Part shown: one piece after another, positions 1-8,933 of the stretch | How positions within the stretch are numbered: the first letter of the stretch is position 1 | Layout: every line of letters begins with the position of its first letter | Assembly: GCA_020633075.1 (NCBI GenBank) | Contig: JACKEI010000001.1 | Span: 2,122,899 to 2,186,898 of the forward strand | Origin: Sandaracinaceae bacterium | GTDB taxonomy: Bacteria > Myxococcota_A > Polyangia > Polyangiales > Houyiibacteriaceae | DNA: 64,000 bases | Reading direction: 5' to 3' | Position numbers and translations under genes: made by a program | The notes under the pieces: model-generated | Seen by the model: the letters and a program-made list of their open reading frames with translations, nothing else | Database searches by the model: none | What the model was told of the DNA's origin: nothing

Positions 1-586
1 GGAACACCCACGCGAAGCGGTAGAGGGCCCCCTCGGCGACACGTGAGTAGGCCTCGAGGCCCCGCATCAGACACGCGACGAAGGTGGACTTGGCGCTGCC
101 GTTGGGGCCGTGCAGCATCACCATGCGGTTGACGCGCCCCTCACGGATGAACCCCTCGAGCGCCCGCCGGAAGCTCTCTTGCAGCTCCTCGTGTCCGATC
201 AGGCGGTCGCGGTCGTCCGCGTGCCCGTCCCGGCCGCGCTCTGCCTGCGGCGCGCCGTCGCTGCCGCCGTCGAACGCGAGATCAAACAGGCGGTAGCGCC
301 GCGTGACGCCGGTAGGCCGTGTCACCTCGTAGCTGCCGAAGTGATCGAGGGCGTCGCGGGCGTAGGTGGCAGCGTCTCGCACGGAGCGCCGCGGCTCGCG
401 CGCGCAGAGGTCGAGGTAGGCGTCGAAGCTGAGCACCCGGCGCTCCTGCTCGAAGCGCTCCCGGGTGCGCGCGTAGGTGTCGTCGAGCAGGGCCTCGAGT
501 GAAGCGCTGCGGCCCTCGGGCGCGTCACCACCCACCGCGGGCCGCGCGTCCGAGGGTCTCTCGTCGTGCTCGCCCGGCGCGCTCAC
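1..586 (-). CDS. prkA: PrkA-family serine protein kinase, AAA domain (partial)
   Basis: Only the first ~195 codons are inside the window; the 3' end runs off the left edge. The protein has an acidic N-terminus and then a P-loop GPNGSAKST near residue 158, followed by a stretch ending ALYRFAWVF. The SAKST form of the P-loop and the ALYRF motif are typical of the PrkA/YeaG ATPase-kinase family, which phosphorylates serines and acts in stress and developmental responses. The start is taken as GTG 586, whose GTGA overlaps the stop of the upstream lipoprotein gene, so the two are probably translated in tandem. The kinase domain itself cannot be seen. Family assignment is firm; the exact target is unknown. 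Confidence 0.85.
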   Translation of the reverse strand, partial: MSAPGEHDERPSDARPAVGGDAPEGRSASLEALLDDTYARTRERFEQERRVLSFDAYLDLCAREPRRSVRDAATYARDALDHFGSYEVTRPTGVTRRYRLFDLAFDGGSDGAPQAERGRDGHADDRDRLIGHEELQESFRRALEGFIREGRVNRMVMLHGPNGSAKSTFVACLMRGLEAYSRVAEGALYRFAWVF

Positions 587-1119
587 TGCACCGCCAGGGA
601 GAGCGTGAGGGTGCGCTCCTCGGGCACGCAGTTGCTGGGGTTGCACATGGCGAACTGCACGCGCGCGCGCACCTGCTTCTCGCCCGCCGAACCGGGGGTG
701 AAGGGCACGTCGAAGCGCACACGGGCCTCCTCGTACTGGGCGGCCTGCTCACGCTCGAGGCGCGCGCTCGGAAAGCTGACTCCCTCGCCTTCGAGCTGCA
801 CCACGGTGGGGTACTCCATGTTCACGTGCCAGCCACCGCGCCCGGTGAGCTCGATCCCGAACTGACCGAGCTGCCCCGCCGTGTAGGACTCGGCGCCCGA
901 GGACACGAGCGCGAAGCTCGCGCCCGTCGCGGAGGGGCCCGACGGCTCCGGCGCCGGCTCCGGTTCGCCGGTGCTCACGCCCTCCGTGGCCTGCCCTTCC
1001 AGGGGCGTCGTGGCGGGCGCGGGCGCGTCCTCTCCACAGGCGATGAGGGCCGAAGCAGCCAGAGCCAGAGCGAGCCAGGTCCTGACCCACCGACGAAGTG
1101 CATGTGTTCCGAAAACCAT
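583..1119 (-). CDS. DsbD alpha-domain-like lipoprotein
   Basis: This encodes 178 residues. An N-terminal signal peptide ends in lipobox ALIAC (Cys28), followed by a Pro/Glu/Thr-rich linker and a beta-rich domain. Near the C-terminus is a Cys-x4-Cys pair, CNPSNCVPE, in a position like the cysteine pair of the N-terminal domain of the thiol-disulfide interchange protein DsbD. A role in extracytoplasmic thiol chemistry is therefore plausible but unproven. The ATG at 1119 gives a clean signal peptide, although the frame stays open far upstream, antisense to the nitrilase gene. The stop overlaps the start of the prkA-like gene. It could equally be a structural lipoprotein with one disulfide. Confidence 0.75.
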   Translation of the reverse strand: MVFGTHALRRWVRTWLALALAASALIACGEDAPAPATTPLEGQATEGVSTGEPEPAPEPSGPSATGASFALVSSGAESYTAGQLGQFGIELTGRGGWHVNMEYPTVVQLEGEGVSFPSARLEREQAAQYEEARVRFDVPFTPGSAGEKQVRARVQFAMCNPSNCVPEERTLTLSLAVQ

Positions 1120-1218
1120 GGCCCAACTATAGCGCGGTGACGGCCCCGCGAGCGCGCTTCCGGCCGCGTCCTCCGATGAGCGCCCCTGCGACGAGGTGCG
1201 AGCTGATATGCTGCCGGC

Positions 1219-2214
1219 GTGTCGGAGCTCGACCTCTTCGCCGTGCAGGCTCACATTCGCCCCGCGACCTATCGGAGCGAGCGGGCTTTTCGCGAGACCA
1301 CGCGCCGCTACGTCGAGGAGTGCGCTCGCAGCAGGCAGGCGGGGAACCCGGCGCTGCTGGTGTTTCCAGAGAACTACGGCGCCTTCTTGGCGCTCACCGT
1401 CCTCGGTGGCCTGTCCACGCGGATGCCCACGGTCGACTCCGCGTTCGCGCTCGGCATCGCGCAACGGCCGCTGGCGTTCGCTCGGGCGCTGCGGCGTGTG
1501 GGGCGCGCGCACGTGCAGCGGGCGGCGCTGCTCGTGCTCACCCGCGAGATCTCGGAGATCTACCACGCCACCTTCGCGGACCTGGCGCGCGCCCACGGCG
1601 CCACCATCGTGGCCGGCAGCGCGCTGCTCGAGGGACCCGACGCGCAGGTCTACAACGCCAGCGTCACCTTCGCCGAAGACGGGTCCGTCGCCGCGTGTAC
1701 GCGCAAGGTCAACCTCGTGCCGGAGATCGAGGACGGCATCGGGCTGACACCCAACCACGGCGGCGCGACCGAGGTCGCGCACTCGGCCGTGGGCACCGTG
1801 GGGACGCTCATCTGCTACGACGGGTTCCAGGTGCCCCACACCGCGCACGAGCCAGACTGGCGGCCCGTCGGAGGCGGGTTTGCCGACCAGGGAGTGCACG
1901 TCGTCGCGCAGCCCTCCGCGAACCCGTGGCCGTGGCGAGGAGCCTGGGTGCACCGACGACCCGGCGAGGAGACCCTGCGCTGCGAGCAGTGGGCCAGCGA
2001 GGGCTTCGAGGCCCGCCTCACCCAGCTCGCCGGCGTGCGCTACGGCGTCACGGCCCACCTGGTGGGGACCATCTTGGACCAGCGCTTCGAGGGCCGCTCC
2101 GCCATCTACGCGCGCAGCGCGGAAGGCGCCGTGCGCATCGTCGCTCAGGCCGAGCGCGAGGACGCGGGAGAGGTTGTGCACGCGCGCGTGGAGGCGTCAT
2201 GGTTGGACGCATGA
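1219..2214 (+). CDS. Carbon-nitrogen hydrolase (nitrilase superfamily)
   Basis: This 331-residue protein carries the full nitrilase catalytic triad: Glu51 in FPENYG, Lys163 in TRKVNLVPE and Cys199 in GTLICYDGF. Enzymes of this superfamily hydrolyse nitriles, amides or N-carbamoyl compounds in the cytoplasm. The substrate cannot be read from the sequence. A normal alpha-beta-beta-alpha subunit is 270 to 330 residues, so it is full length. The start is GTG 1219. The stop overlaps the next start as ATGA at 2211, so the lipoprotein downstream is probably co-translated. Confidence 0.9.
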   Translation: MSELDLFAVQAHIRPATYRSERAFRETTRRYVEECARSRQAGNPALLVFPENYGAFLALTVLGGLSTRMPTVDSAFALGIAQRPLAFARALRRVGRAHVQRAALLVLTREISEIYHATFADLARAHGATIVAGSALLEGPDAQVYNASVTFAEDGSVAACTRKVNLVPEIEDGIGLTPNHGGATEVAHSAVGTVGTLICYDGFQVPHTAHEPDWRPVGGGFADQGVHVVAQPSANPWPWRGAWVHRRPGEETLRCEQWASEGFEARLTQLAGVRYGVTAHLVGTILDQRFEGRSAIYARSAEGAVRIVAQAEREDAGEVVHARVEASWLDA

Positions 2215-2873
2215 AGGCTGTCCCCCTGTCGTGTCTTGTGGTCGCGCTCGCGCTGGGGGCGCTGGGCGCGTGCGGCGCCGCGCGCTCCGCCTGTTCCACG
2301 GCGAGCTGTCCGGCCTCCACCGTGTGCGACTTCGACGGCACCTGTCGCGCCCTGCCCGATCCGGCCCAGGCGGCGACCTTCAGCGAGGCCGACGTGGTGT
2401 ACCCCCTCGGGTGGAACAACCCCACCCGCGCGCTGCGCCACCGACCGCCCGGAGACCGCCTACTCCTGGGCGGCGACGAGGGCGCCATGGTGGACTTGGT
2501 CTTCGCGATTCCCACGCATCGGCGCTCGGTGGTGGAGGCCGTCCTGGTACTCTTCCCATACCCCAACGCTCGCAGCACCAGCGAGCCGGGCACGCTGAGC
2601 GTCACCCGCATCCGCGCGGCAGAGGCGCTGAACCCGCGGCGTCACACCCCGCTGCTGCGCATCGGCCGGACCCTCGCGGCGCGCGTAGAGACTCCGTCGG
2701 CTCGCCAAGCCATCCGCCTGGACGTCACCCAGGCCGCGCAGGACACGGTGGGCGCACGACTCGGCCTGCGCGTCCGCATGGCGCGCGGCGGTGACGACAC
2801 AGCGTGGCTGCTCGCGTCCCCGGAGTCCCTGGACGAGACCCTGCGGCCGCGCATCGAGCTGTTGCTGCGCTGA
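2211..2873 (+). CDS. Lipoprotein with DNRLRE/CBM96-like C-terminal domain
   Basis: This encodes 220 residues. The signal peptide ends in lipobox LGAC (Cys21) and is followed by a small Cys-rich segment (CSTASC, CDFDGTC) that may hold two disulfides. The remainder resembles DNRLRE (CBM96-like) beta-sandwich modules: a stretch of the form VVEAVLVLFPY, a motif IRLDVTQAAQD, and a terminal part of the form LDETLRPRIELLL. Such modules usually bind polysaccharide or sit in surface adhesins. The start at ATG 2211 overlaps the nitrilase stop; an in-frame ATG at 2199 is an alternative. The domain call is from pattern only. Confidence 0.75.
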   Translation: MKAVPLSCLVVALALGALGACGAARSACSTASCPASTVCDFDGTCRALPDPAQAATFSEADVVYPLGWNNPTRALRHRPPGDRLLLGGDEGAMVDLVFAIPTHRRSVVEAVLVLFPYPNARSTSEPGTLSVTRIRAAEALNPRRHTPLLRIGRTLAARVETPSARQAIRLDVTQAAQDTVGARLGLRVRMARGGDDTAWLLASPESLDETLRPRIELLLR

Positions 2874-2906
2874 GAGCCCGAGCCCGGCACGCGGCTGGGG
2901 CGGCCG

Positions 2907-3542
2907 TCAGTTGTAGTGAACCGTGGTGCGGGGACCGTCGGTCACGCCGTGCATGCGCGTGATCAGCTCACGGACGCGGGCCTGCACGGTCTCGCTCGCC
3001 GGCTCGAGGTGGAACGCGGGCTCGATCGCGCCCGTCTCCTCGTGGACCTGCCACTTCACGAACACCACGAACTGCTGCCGCAGGATGCGCGCCTCCTGTC
3101 CCTGGACGCTCTCGAAGCCAGGATCGCCCGGACGGGACACGAGCTCGAGCTCGTCCGGGAGCTGGCCGAAGAGGCGGCTATCCACGTCCAGCGTGATACG
3201 GTAGGTGACCTCACGGCGCGGCGTCATGTCCTCGCGGAACGTGTGCCCGGTGGCCAGCGCGATGGCCTCGGCGCGCTGCACGCGCAGCTCGAGCGCCTCG
3301 GACCACTCGGCCTCCCAGCCACCACCCAGTGCGCTCGGGTCCGCGATGTAGCTGACCCCGCGATCGAAGAGCGCGGCGTCGCCCTCCAGGAACGGCGTGG
3401 TGGCCTGCACCTCGGGGGCGGCGGCGCCACAGCCAAGCGCCAGCGCGGTGCCGACCACCAGCAGCGCGACCCCCCGCGCACGTCCCGCGCTGTGAGTGAA
3501 ACGGGCCAAGGGGAGCGGCAAGCGTGGGGTGAGGCGGTTCAT
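2907..3542 (-). CDS. Hypothetical lipoprotein
   Basis: This encodes 211 residues with an N-terminal signal and lipobox ALGC at Cys38, so the mature protein is probably anchored in the outer or inner membrane facing the periplasm. The rest looks globular, with no repeats or catalytic motif I recognise. The ATG at 3542 gives a long basic n-region; a start closer to the hydrophobic core (for example a GTG near residue 25) is possible. It lies 20 bp after the end of the pseudouridine synthase gene on the same strand, so both may share a transcript. The function is unknown. Confidence 0.75.
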   Translation of the reverse strand: MNRLTPRLPLPLARFTHSAGRARGVALLVVGTALALGCGAAAPEVQATTPFLEGDAALFDRGVSYIADPSALGGGWEAEWSEALELRVQRAEAIALATGHTFREDMTPRREVTYRITLDVDSRLFGQLPDELELVSRPGDPGFESVQGQEARILRQQFVVFVKWQVHEETGAIEPAFHLEPASETVQARVRELITRMHGVTDGPRTTVHYN

Positions 3543-3561
3543 TGCTCCGAATGTAGCCGCT

Positions 3562-4560
3562 CTAGAGGTCAGGTCCAACGGGAGTACCCGACACGGACCG
3601 CACCAAGTGGTCGAGCTCGTCCGGGAGGGGCGACCGAATGTGCAGCGGCTCACCCGTCACGGGGTGCGTGATGCTCAGCGCGTGGGCGTGGAGAGCGTGA
3701 CGCGGCAGCACCAACCGCCGCGCGAGCGCGGGCGTCATCCCCGTCTCGATGTACTCCAAGAAAGGCGCCGGCCCCTCCACCCCGTACAGCTTGTCCCCCA
3801 CGATCGGAAAACCCAGGTGCGCCAGATGCACGCGCAGCTGGTGCTGACGCCCCGTCTCGGGGGACAGCTCCACCAGGGAGTAGCGCTCGCCCGCCTTCAG
3901 GGTCCGGAAGGTCGTGACGGCGCTCAGGCCTTCGCCCGGAGGCTTGACCTCCATCATCACGTGCAGACCGTCGGTGACCGGCGCGATGTCCCGGTCGATC
4001 AGCCCGGTGGCGGGAGGCGCCCCGTGCACCACCGCCAGGTACGTCTTCTCGGTGTGGCGATACTGAAAGGAGTTCTTGAGCGCGCGCTCCATGTCGCGGG
4101 TCTTCCCGCAGATCACCACGCCGCTCGTCTCGCGGTCGAGGCGGTGAGCGAACTGGGGAGGATCGGCCCCATAGCGCTCCTTCAACAACCACGTGAGCGT
4201 GTGCTTGTGGTAGGTGGCCGTCGGGTGCATGGGCAGCCCCGCTGGCTTGTCGACAACCAGCACGTGCTCGTCCTCGTACAGGACCCCGAAGTCGAGGGGC
4301 GCTTCGGGCTCGTTCATGGGTGGCCGCACCAGCAGCACCACCTCACCAGCCCGCACGCGCTCGCTCGCTCGCCGCCGCGTCCCGTCCTGGCGGTAGGCGC
4401 AGGCCTTCACGATCTCGTTCGCGCGGGTCCGGGACAGGCGCGGGATGCGGTTCTGGATGAAGCGATCGAGGCGCAGCCCCGCGAACTCGCGCGGGACGGG
4501 AAAGGTGAGCAGGATGGACTCGGGGTCGCAGCCAACCGGGATGTACGGGCTCTCGGACAA
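3562..4560 (-). CDS. RluA-family pseudouridine synthase
   Basis: This encodes about 332 residues. An N-terminal S4 RNA-binding domain (GLRLDRFIQ onward) is followed by the RluA-type catalytic domain. The conserved HRLDRETSG supplies the catalytic Asp, and the later motifs ETGRQHQLRVHL and FPIVGDKLYG are both present. These enzymes isomerise uridine to pseudouridine in rRNA or tRNA; the target site is not predictable. No ATG fits the start. TTG 4560 is a reasonable choice, and GTG 4635 would add 25 residues. The 5' end lies head to head with the carboxypeptidase-repeat gene, so the promoter region between them is very short or shared. Confidence 0.9.
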   Translation of the reverse strand: MSESPYIPVGCDPESILLTFPVPREFAGLRLDRFIQNRIPRLSRTRANEIVKACAYRQDGTRRRASERVRAGEVVLLVRPPMNEPEAPLDFGVLYEDEHVLVVDKPAGLPMHPTATYHKHTLTWLLKERYGADPPQFAHRLDRETSGVVICGKTRDMERALKNSFQYRHTEKTYLAVVHGAPPATGLIDRDIAPVTDGLHVMMEVKPPGEGLSAVTTFRTLKAGERYSLVELSPETGRQHQLRVHLAHLGFPIVGDKLYGVEGPAPFLEYIETGMTPALARRLVLPRHALHAHALSITHPVTGEPLHIRSPLPDELDHLVRSVSGTPVGPDL

Positions 4561-4635
4561 CGCAGCGGAGTATGGTGCGCCCGGGACGAATCTGCGACCC
4601 CCGCCTGTTAGAGTGCACGACCCATCGACCCCCAC

Positions 4636-7623
4636 TTGGAAGACGCTCCGAAACCACCCGAGGCGCACGCGCCGACCAAGGCTCCCCACGGCGGCACGTG
4701 GGTGGGTCTGCTCGCGCTCGCGCTCGTGCTGGTGCCGGGCTCCACTCTCCTCCACACAGACCCGGGCGGGGCGGCAGAGGGGCTCGCCCCTGGGGGCGCC
4801 GCCGAAGCGCAAGAGGCCGTCGCGGAGGGACGCGCCTCGCTGCGGATCACGCTCTCGGGAGACGTCCCAAGCGAGCTCCCGGCGGGCTCCCTGATGGTGC
4901 TCGAGTCCGCTGGGGGCGCGGCAGGCGCGCAGCGCACGCTGAGCGGTGTCGACCCCATTCGCCTGGATGGGCTGCCGGAGGGGGACTTCACGCTGACGCT
5001 GCACGTGCCCGGCTACGTGGTCACGACGGCCCAGGTGACGCTCTCCGCGGACGAGACCAGCGACATCACGAGCGCGCTGGCCCCCGCCGCGCTCGCGCGC
5101 GTAGAAGTCGAGGCGCGCGACGCGGGCGAGCGGGAGGCAGGCGGTCTCCACCTCCAGGACGTGCACATCTTCGCGGTGGCCCCCGGACGGCAGGCGCCGC
5201 GCTACCTGGCGCACATCGAAGAGGGCGCGCTGGTGTTCGACACCCTTCCCCCTGACACCGACTTGGTGGTCTACGTGTCGGCACCCGGCCACGAGAGGGC
5301 TCAGCAGGAGCTGCACACCGGCGCCGCGGGCGAGTCCGTGGCCACCACCATCGCGCTCTCCCTCGCGGCGCAGCTCGCGGGCGTGGTGGTGGACCCGGAG
5401 GGCGCCCCCGTCCCGCGCGCCCGCGTGGTGCTGGCGGGGAGCGGCGTCTGGCCCCCGCGCGAGCGGGAGACCGACAACGCAGGGCGCTTCTCTTGGCCCG
5501 ACGTGCCCGCCGGGATCTACGAGCTGCGCGCAGCGCACGGGGACCTCGTGGGGCGCCCGCGCGGAGGGGTCATCGTCGGCCCTCACGCTCCCACCCCGTT
5601 CGTGCGCCTGGTGCTCACGCAGGGAGCCGTGCTGGTCGGCAGCGTCCGCGACTCCACCGGAGCCCCCGTGGCCGACGCGGAGGTGTTGGTGCTCGAGGAG
5701 GCCATCTCGCTGCTCCCGCGAGCCGCGTCGACGGACAGCGCCGGTGCGTTCCGCGTGGGCGGGCTGCTTCCCCAGCAGCACGTCGTGCGGGTCTCGGCGG
5801 AGGGCTTCGTCCCGCGCGAGCTGGACCACGACCCCCGCGACGGCGCGCTGGATGTCGTACTAGAGCGGGCAGCGTCCCTCGCCGGACGCGTGGTCGACCA
5901 CCTCGGGCACCCGGTGCCGGGCGCGCTGGTGGAGGTGCTGGACGACTCGGAGCACCCCACCATGCGCTTCGCGGATCTCTTCGCGGTGCAACGCGCCGGT
6001 CCCGTGCTGCTGGCCTCCGACGGCGCGCTCGGCGTCACGCTGGGGGAGATCCCGCCCATCCCGCTGGACCTCTCGGGCACCACGCGCCAGCTCACGGGGC
6101 GGGCCGTCGCGGACGAGAGCGGCGCGTTCGTGGTGCTGGGAGTCGCGCCGGGGCGCGTCAGGGTGAGAGTCACGGCGTCGGGCTACGCGCCCCTCTCGAC
6201 GCAGCCCATCGCGTTGCGCGCCGGTGAAGAGCGCGTCGGCGTGGAGCTGGTGCTGCAGCCGGGCACCCTCATCGACGGGCGCGTGGTGGACGCGGCCGGC
6301 TTCCCGGTGGCCAACGTCATCGTCGAGCTGCGCATGGTGGGGCAGGCCGACGAGACCACCATGACCGCGGGAGACGGGACCTTCGGGTTCCAAGCGGGTC
6401 GCGGCAACGTCTTCCTGACCGCTTCGGCGCCGGGGCTCCCCGCAGTTCGCTCGCGGGTCACGCTCGAGGACGTCGAGCGCCAGGAGGTCACGCTGCGCCT
6501 GAGCGCCACGCTCCACACGCTGCGCGGGCGCGTCTTCGACCGGGACGAGCTCCCCGTGCCGAGCGCCACGCTGCGCCTCGAGTCTCTCTCGGCGCGCTTT
6601 CCCCACCACCGCGTCGTCATCGCCAACGAGGACGGCTCCTTCGAGATCAACGGCCTGCCGCCGCCTCCGTATCGCGTCGTGGTGTCGGACGAAGAGCTGG
6701 CAGACGAGGAGCTGGATGTGGAGTCCACGGAGGAGGAGCTGCGCGTCGTGCTGCTGCCTGCGGGGACGCTCCGCGGGACCGTGGTCGACGACCTGGGCCC
6801 GGCGGCGGATGTCGAGATCACGCTCTACCGCGACGGTCGCCCCCGGCAGCAGGCGTACTCCGACGGCGAGGGGCGCTTCGTGTTCGAGCGCATCGGCGTG
6901 GCGAGCTACACGCTGCAGCTGCGCTCCACGGCGCACCTCCCCGCCGAGGCCGAGGCGAGGCTGGTCCTCCGGCGCGGAGAGGTGCTCGCCTATCTCGACG
7001 AGGTGACGCTCACTCGTGGCGCGCATGTGAGCGGGCTCGTCGTGGACATGCTCGGTGAGCCGGCCGTCGGCGCCGAGGTGGCGCTCGGCCCTGCCCCGGA
7101 CTGGCAACAGGCGGTCACGGTGGACGACGCCGGCGCGTTCCTCTTGGGGCCCGTCCCGGCAGGGGACCTCGAGATCGTGGCTCGCCACCCCGAGGCGGGC
7201 GCGGGCACGACGCGGCGCCCCGTGCGCGTGGGCCCAGGCGAGCTCGTCCAGGACGCATACATCCGCTTGAGCGGCCGTGTACCTCTGGCGACCGAGACCG
7301 CCGACGACGAGCTCCGCCCGGAGGACCCCGAGGCGCCCATTCGCGAAGGGCAGCGGGCCACGGGCGTGGCGGTCGCCGTGACTCTCGGCGAGCGAGAGGT
7401 GGAGCTGAGCGCGGTGGTGCCCGGGTCGAGGGCGGCTCGCGCCGGACTGCGGGTGGGTGACCAGCTGATCGAGATCGACGACATGCCCGTGAACTCGCCC
7501 TCGGAGGCGCGCTCCATGCTTCGCGGCGTCGAGGGGGTCCCAGCGGTCCTGCACATTCGCCGAGGCCGGCGCGACCGGGTCATCTCCGTCCCGCGCGAGC
7601 GCTACACACAGCCCAGCGAGTGA
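4636..7623 (+). CDS. Multi-repeat carboxypeptidase-regulatory-like protein with C-terminal PDZ
   Basis: This encodes 995 residues. Near the N-terminus there is one hydrophobic segment, WVGLLALALVLVPGS, acting as signal or membrane anchor. A long series of beta-sandwich repeats follows, marked by recurring forms such as LAGVVVDPEGAPVPRARV, LVGSVRDSTGAPV, LAGRVVDHLGHPVPGA and VSGLVVDMLGEPA, which is the carboxypeptidase regulatory-like pattern. I count roughly eight to nine copies spaced 80 to 100 residues apart. The last ~85 residues form a PDZ domain (GSRAARAGLRVGDQLIEIDD). The combination suggests a large periplasmic or surface scaffold that binds a protein C-terminus. The start TTG 4636 is uncertain. 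Confidence 0.85.
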   Translation: MEDAPKPPEAHAPTKAPHGGTWVGLLALALVLVPGSTLLHTDPGGAAEGLAPGGAAEAQEAVAEGRASLRITLSGDVPSELPAGSLMVLESAGGAAGAQRTLSGVDPIRLDGLPEGDFTLTLHVPGYVVTTAQVTLSADETSDITSALAPAALARVEVEARDAGEREAGGLHLQDVHIFAVAPGRQAPRYLAHIEEGALVFDTLPPDTDLVVYVSAPGHERAQQELHTGAAGESVATTIALSLAAQLAGVVVDPEGAPVPRARVVLAGSGVWPPRERETDNAGRFSWPDVPAGIYELRAAHGDLVGRPRGGVIVGPHAPTPFVRLVLTQGAVLVGSVRDSTGAPVADAEVLVLEEAISLLPRAASTDSAGAFRVGGLLPQQHVVRVSAEGFVPRELDHDPRDGALDVVLERAASLAGRVVDHLGHPVPGALVEVLDDSEHPTMRFADLFAVQRAGPVLLASDGALGVTLGEIPPIPLDLSGTTRQLTGRAVADESGAFVVLGVAPGRVRVRVTASGYAPLSTQPIALRAGEERVGVELVLQPGTLIDGRVVDAAGFPVANVIVELRMVGQADETTMTAGDGTFGFQAGRGNVFLTASAPGLPAVRSRVTLEDVERQEVTLRLSATLHTLRGRVFDRDELPVPSATLRLESLSARFPHHRVVIANEDGSFEINGLPPPPYRVVVSDEELADEELDVESTEEELRVVLLPAGTLRGTVVDDLGPAADVEITLYRDGRPRQQAYSDGEGRFVFERIGVASYTLQLRSTAHLPAEAEARLVLRRGEVLAYLDEVTLTRGAHVSGLVVDMLGEPAVGAEVALGPAPDWQQAVTVDDAGAFLLGPVPAGDLEIVARHPEAGAGTTRRPVRVGPGELVQDAYIRLSGRVPLATETADDELRPEDPEAPIREGQRATGVAVAVTLGEREVELSAVVPGSRAARAGLRVGDQLIEIDDMPVNSPSEARSMLRGVEGVPAVLHIRRGRRDRVISVPRERYTQPSE

Positions 7624-7683
7624 GCGACCCGGGGCCTCCGACGGCGAGTCACCCCGAGCAGAGCGCTCAGTCTGCTGGATGCC

Positions 7684-8931
7684 TCAGTTCAGCCGGAGGC
7701 AGATGGCGTCGCCGCCGTTGCTCAGCACCATGGCGATGTCGTAGCTGACACCCGCCGGCGCCGAGAAGCCGTTCCCGCCGTCGAGGCGGCCGAGCTCCTG
7801 GCCGCTCTGCAGCGCGAGCGCCAGGAAGGACCCCTGAGTGTCCCCGATGAGCACGAGGCCTTGGCTGGTCACCACGGGGCGAGTCGGAGCACCACGCTCG
7901 ATGGCGTGGCTCCAGAAGACGCTGCGCGTGTCCGGGTCCATCACCTCGAGGCCGCGGTCGGCGCTGACGACCAGCAGCCGCCCCGAGCTCGCAAGGAGCG
8001 AGGTGATGGTGGTCTGCTCCGGCTCACGCCACAGCACGCTGCCGTTGGACAGCGACAGGGCATAGAGTCCTGCGTGGAACGACGCGATGTAGATGGTCTC
8101 GTCCACCACCACCGGGGTCGTGTCCACGTCGGTGAAGACCGGGGCGCCGCCCTCGGTCGCCTCGATGTCCACGTCCGTGGCGCGCTCCCAGAGGACGCTC
8201 CCGTCGGTGAGGTTGAGTGCGGCCACGGTTCCGTCGCTGAACGCCGCGATGACCCGGCGACCCACGATGGTCAGCCCCGCGTGCCCGGCGATGTGGAACT
8301 CACCGGCCGCCTCGCGACGGTAGGTCCAGAGCACGGCCCCGTCCTCGCGCGAGAGCGCCACCACGGCGTCGTCCTCCGTGGCGACGAAGACGGCGTCGTC
8401 CGTGAGGAGCGGCTGAGTGCGCACGATGCCCGGCGCGCGGCCGCGGAAGATGACCTCCGCGTTGGCGCCGCGCAGACCGTGGACGCGGCCGTCGGCCCCC
8501 GCGACGATGACCTGATCGCGCGCCGCGTCCACCGCAGGAGCGCTCTCGATGGCGGACCCGAGGTTGTAGCGGTAGAGGACGCGGCCCGTGACGTCGAAGG
8601 CACGGAAGCGGCCGTCCGAGGCGCCGACGTAGATGCGCCCGTGCTGCGGGTCGAAGCCCGGAGACGCGAGCTCCACCGGGATGTAGTGGCTGTCGTGCTG
8701 CTCGATGAGCGACAGCTGCCACAGCACGCGCATGGCCCCGGTGCCCTCTTCGCCACCCTGAGCGACGCGCGAACCGGCTCCGAGCCAGGTGAACGCGGCA
8801 GGGCTGGCCCCGACGCTGCCGCAGGCAGCCACGCCGAACACGGGCAGCGAGAGCGGGACGAGCACGACCGAAGCGGCCCAGAGACACGCCGCAGCGCGCC
8901 GAACGGGGCGGCTGCCTGAGGTAATGGGCAC
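7684..8931 (-). CDS. BamB-like PQQ-repeat beta-propeller lipoprotein
   Basis: This encodes 415 residues. The signal peptide ends in a lipobox-like VAAC (Cys37), followed by repeated propeller blades of the PQQ/BamB type with recurring units such as GRVLYRYNLGS, DGAVLWTYRRE, DGSVLWERATD and NGSVLWREPEQ. BamB is the beta-propeller lipoprotein of the outer-membrane beta-barrel assembly machine. The gene starts 2 bp after the stop of a YfgM-like gene, the same pairing as yfgM-bamB in enteric bacteria, which supports the assignment. der, the usual third gene, is absent. A general PQQ-repeat lipoprotein outside the BAM complex is the alternative. Confidence 0.8.
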   Translation of the reverse strand: MPITSGSRPVRRAAACLWAASVVLVPLSLPVFGVAACGSVGASPAAFTWLGAGSRVAQGGEEGTGAMRVLWQLSLIEQHDSHYIPVELASPGFDPQHGRIYVGASDGRFRAFDVTGRVLYRYNLGSAIESAPAVDAARDQVIVAGADGRVHGLRGANAEVIFRGRAPGIVRTQPLLTDDAVFVATEDDAVVALSREDGAVLWTYRREAAGEFHIAGHAGLTIVGRRVIAAFSDGTVAALNLTDGSVLWERATDVDIEATEGGAPVFTDVDTTPVVVDETIYIASFHAGLYALSLSNGSVLWREPEQTTITSLLASSGRLLVVSADRGLEVMDPDTRSVFWSHAIERGAPTRPVVTSQGLVLIGDTQGSFLALALQSGQELGRLDGGNGFSAPAGVSYDIAMVLSNGGDAICLRLN

Positions 8932-8933
8932 GC

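Noticed and set aside
1120..2181. Upstream half of a long minus-strand frame that runs into the DsbD-like lipoprotein
   Set aside because: The region is antisense to the nitrilase with its intact Glu-Lys-Cys triad; the lipoprotein begins at 1119 with a proper signal peptide.
4561..5829. Upstream extension of the pseudouridine synthase frame
   Set aside because: It is antisense to the carboxypeptidase-repeat gene and does not resemble any S4/RluA extension.
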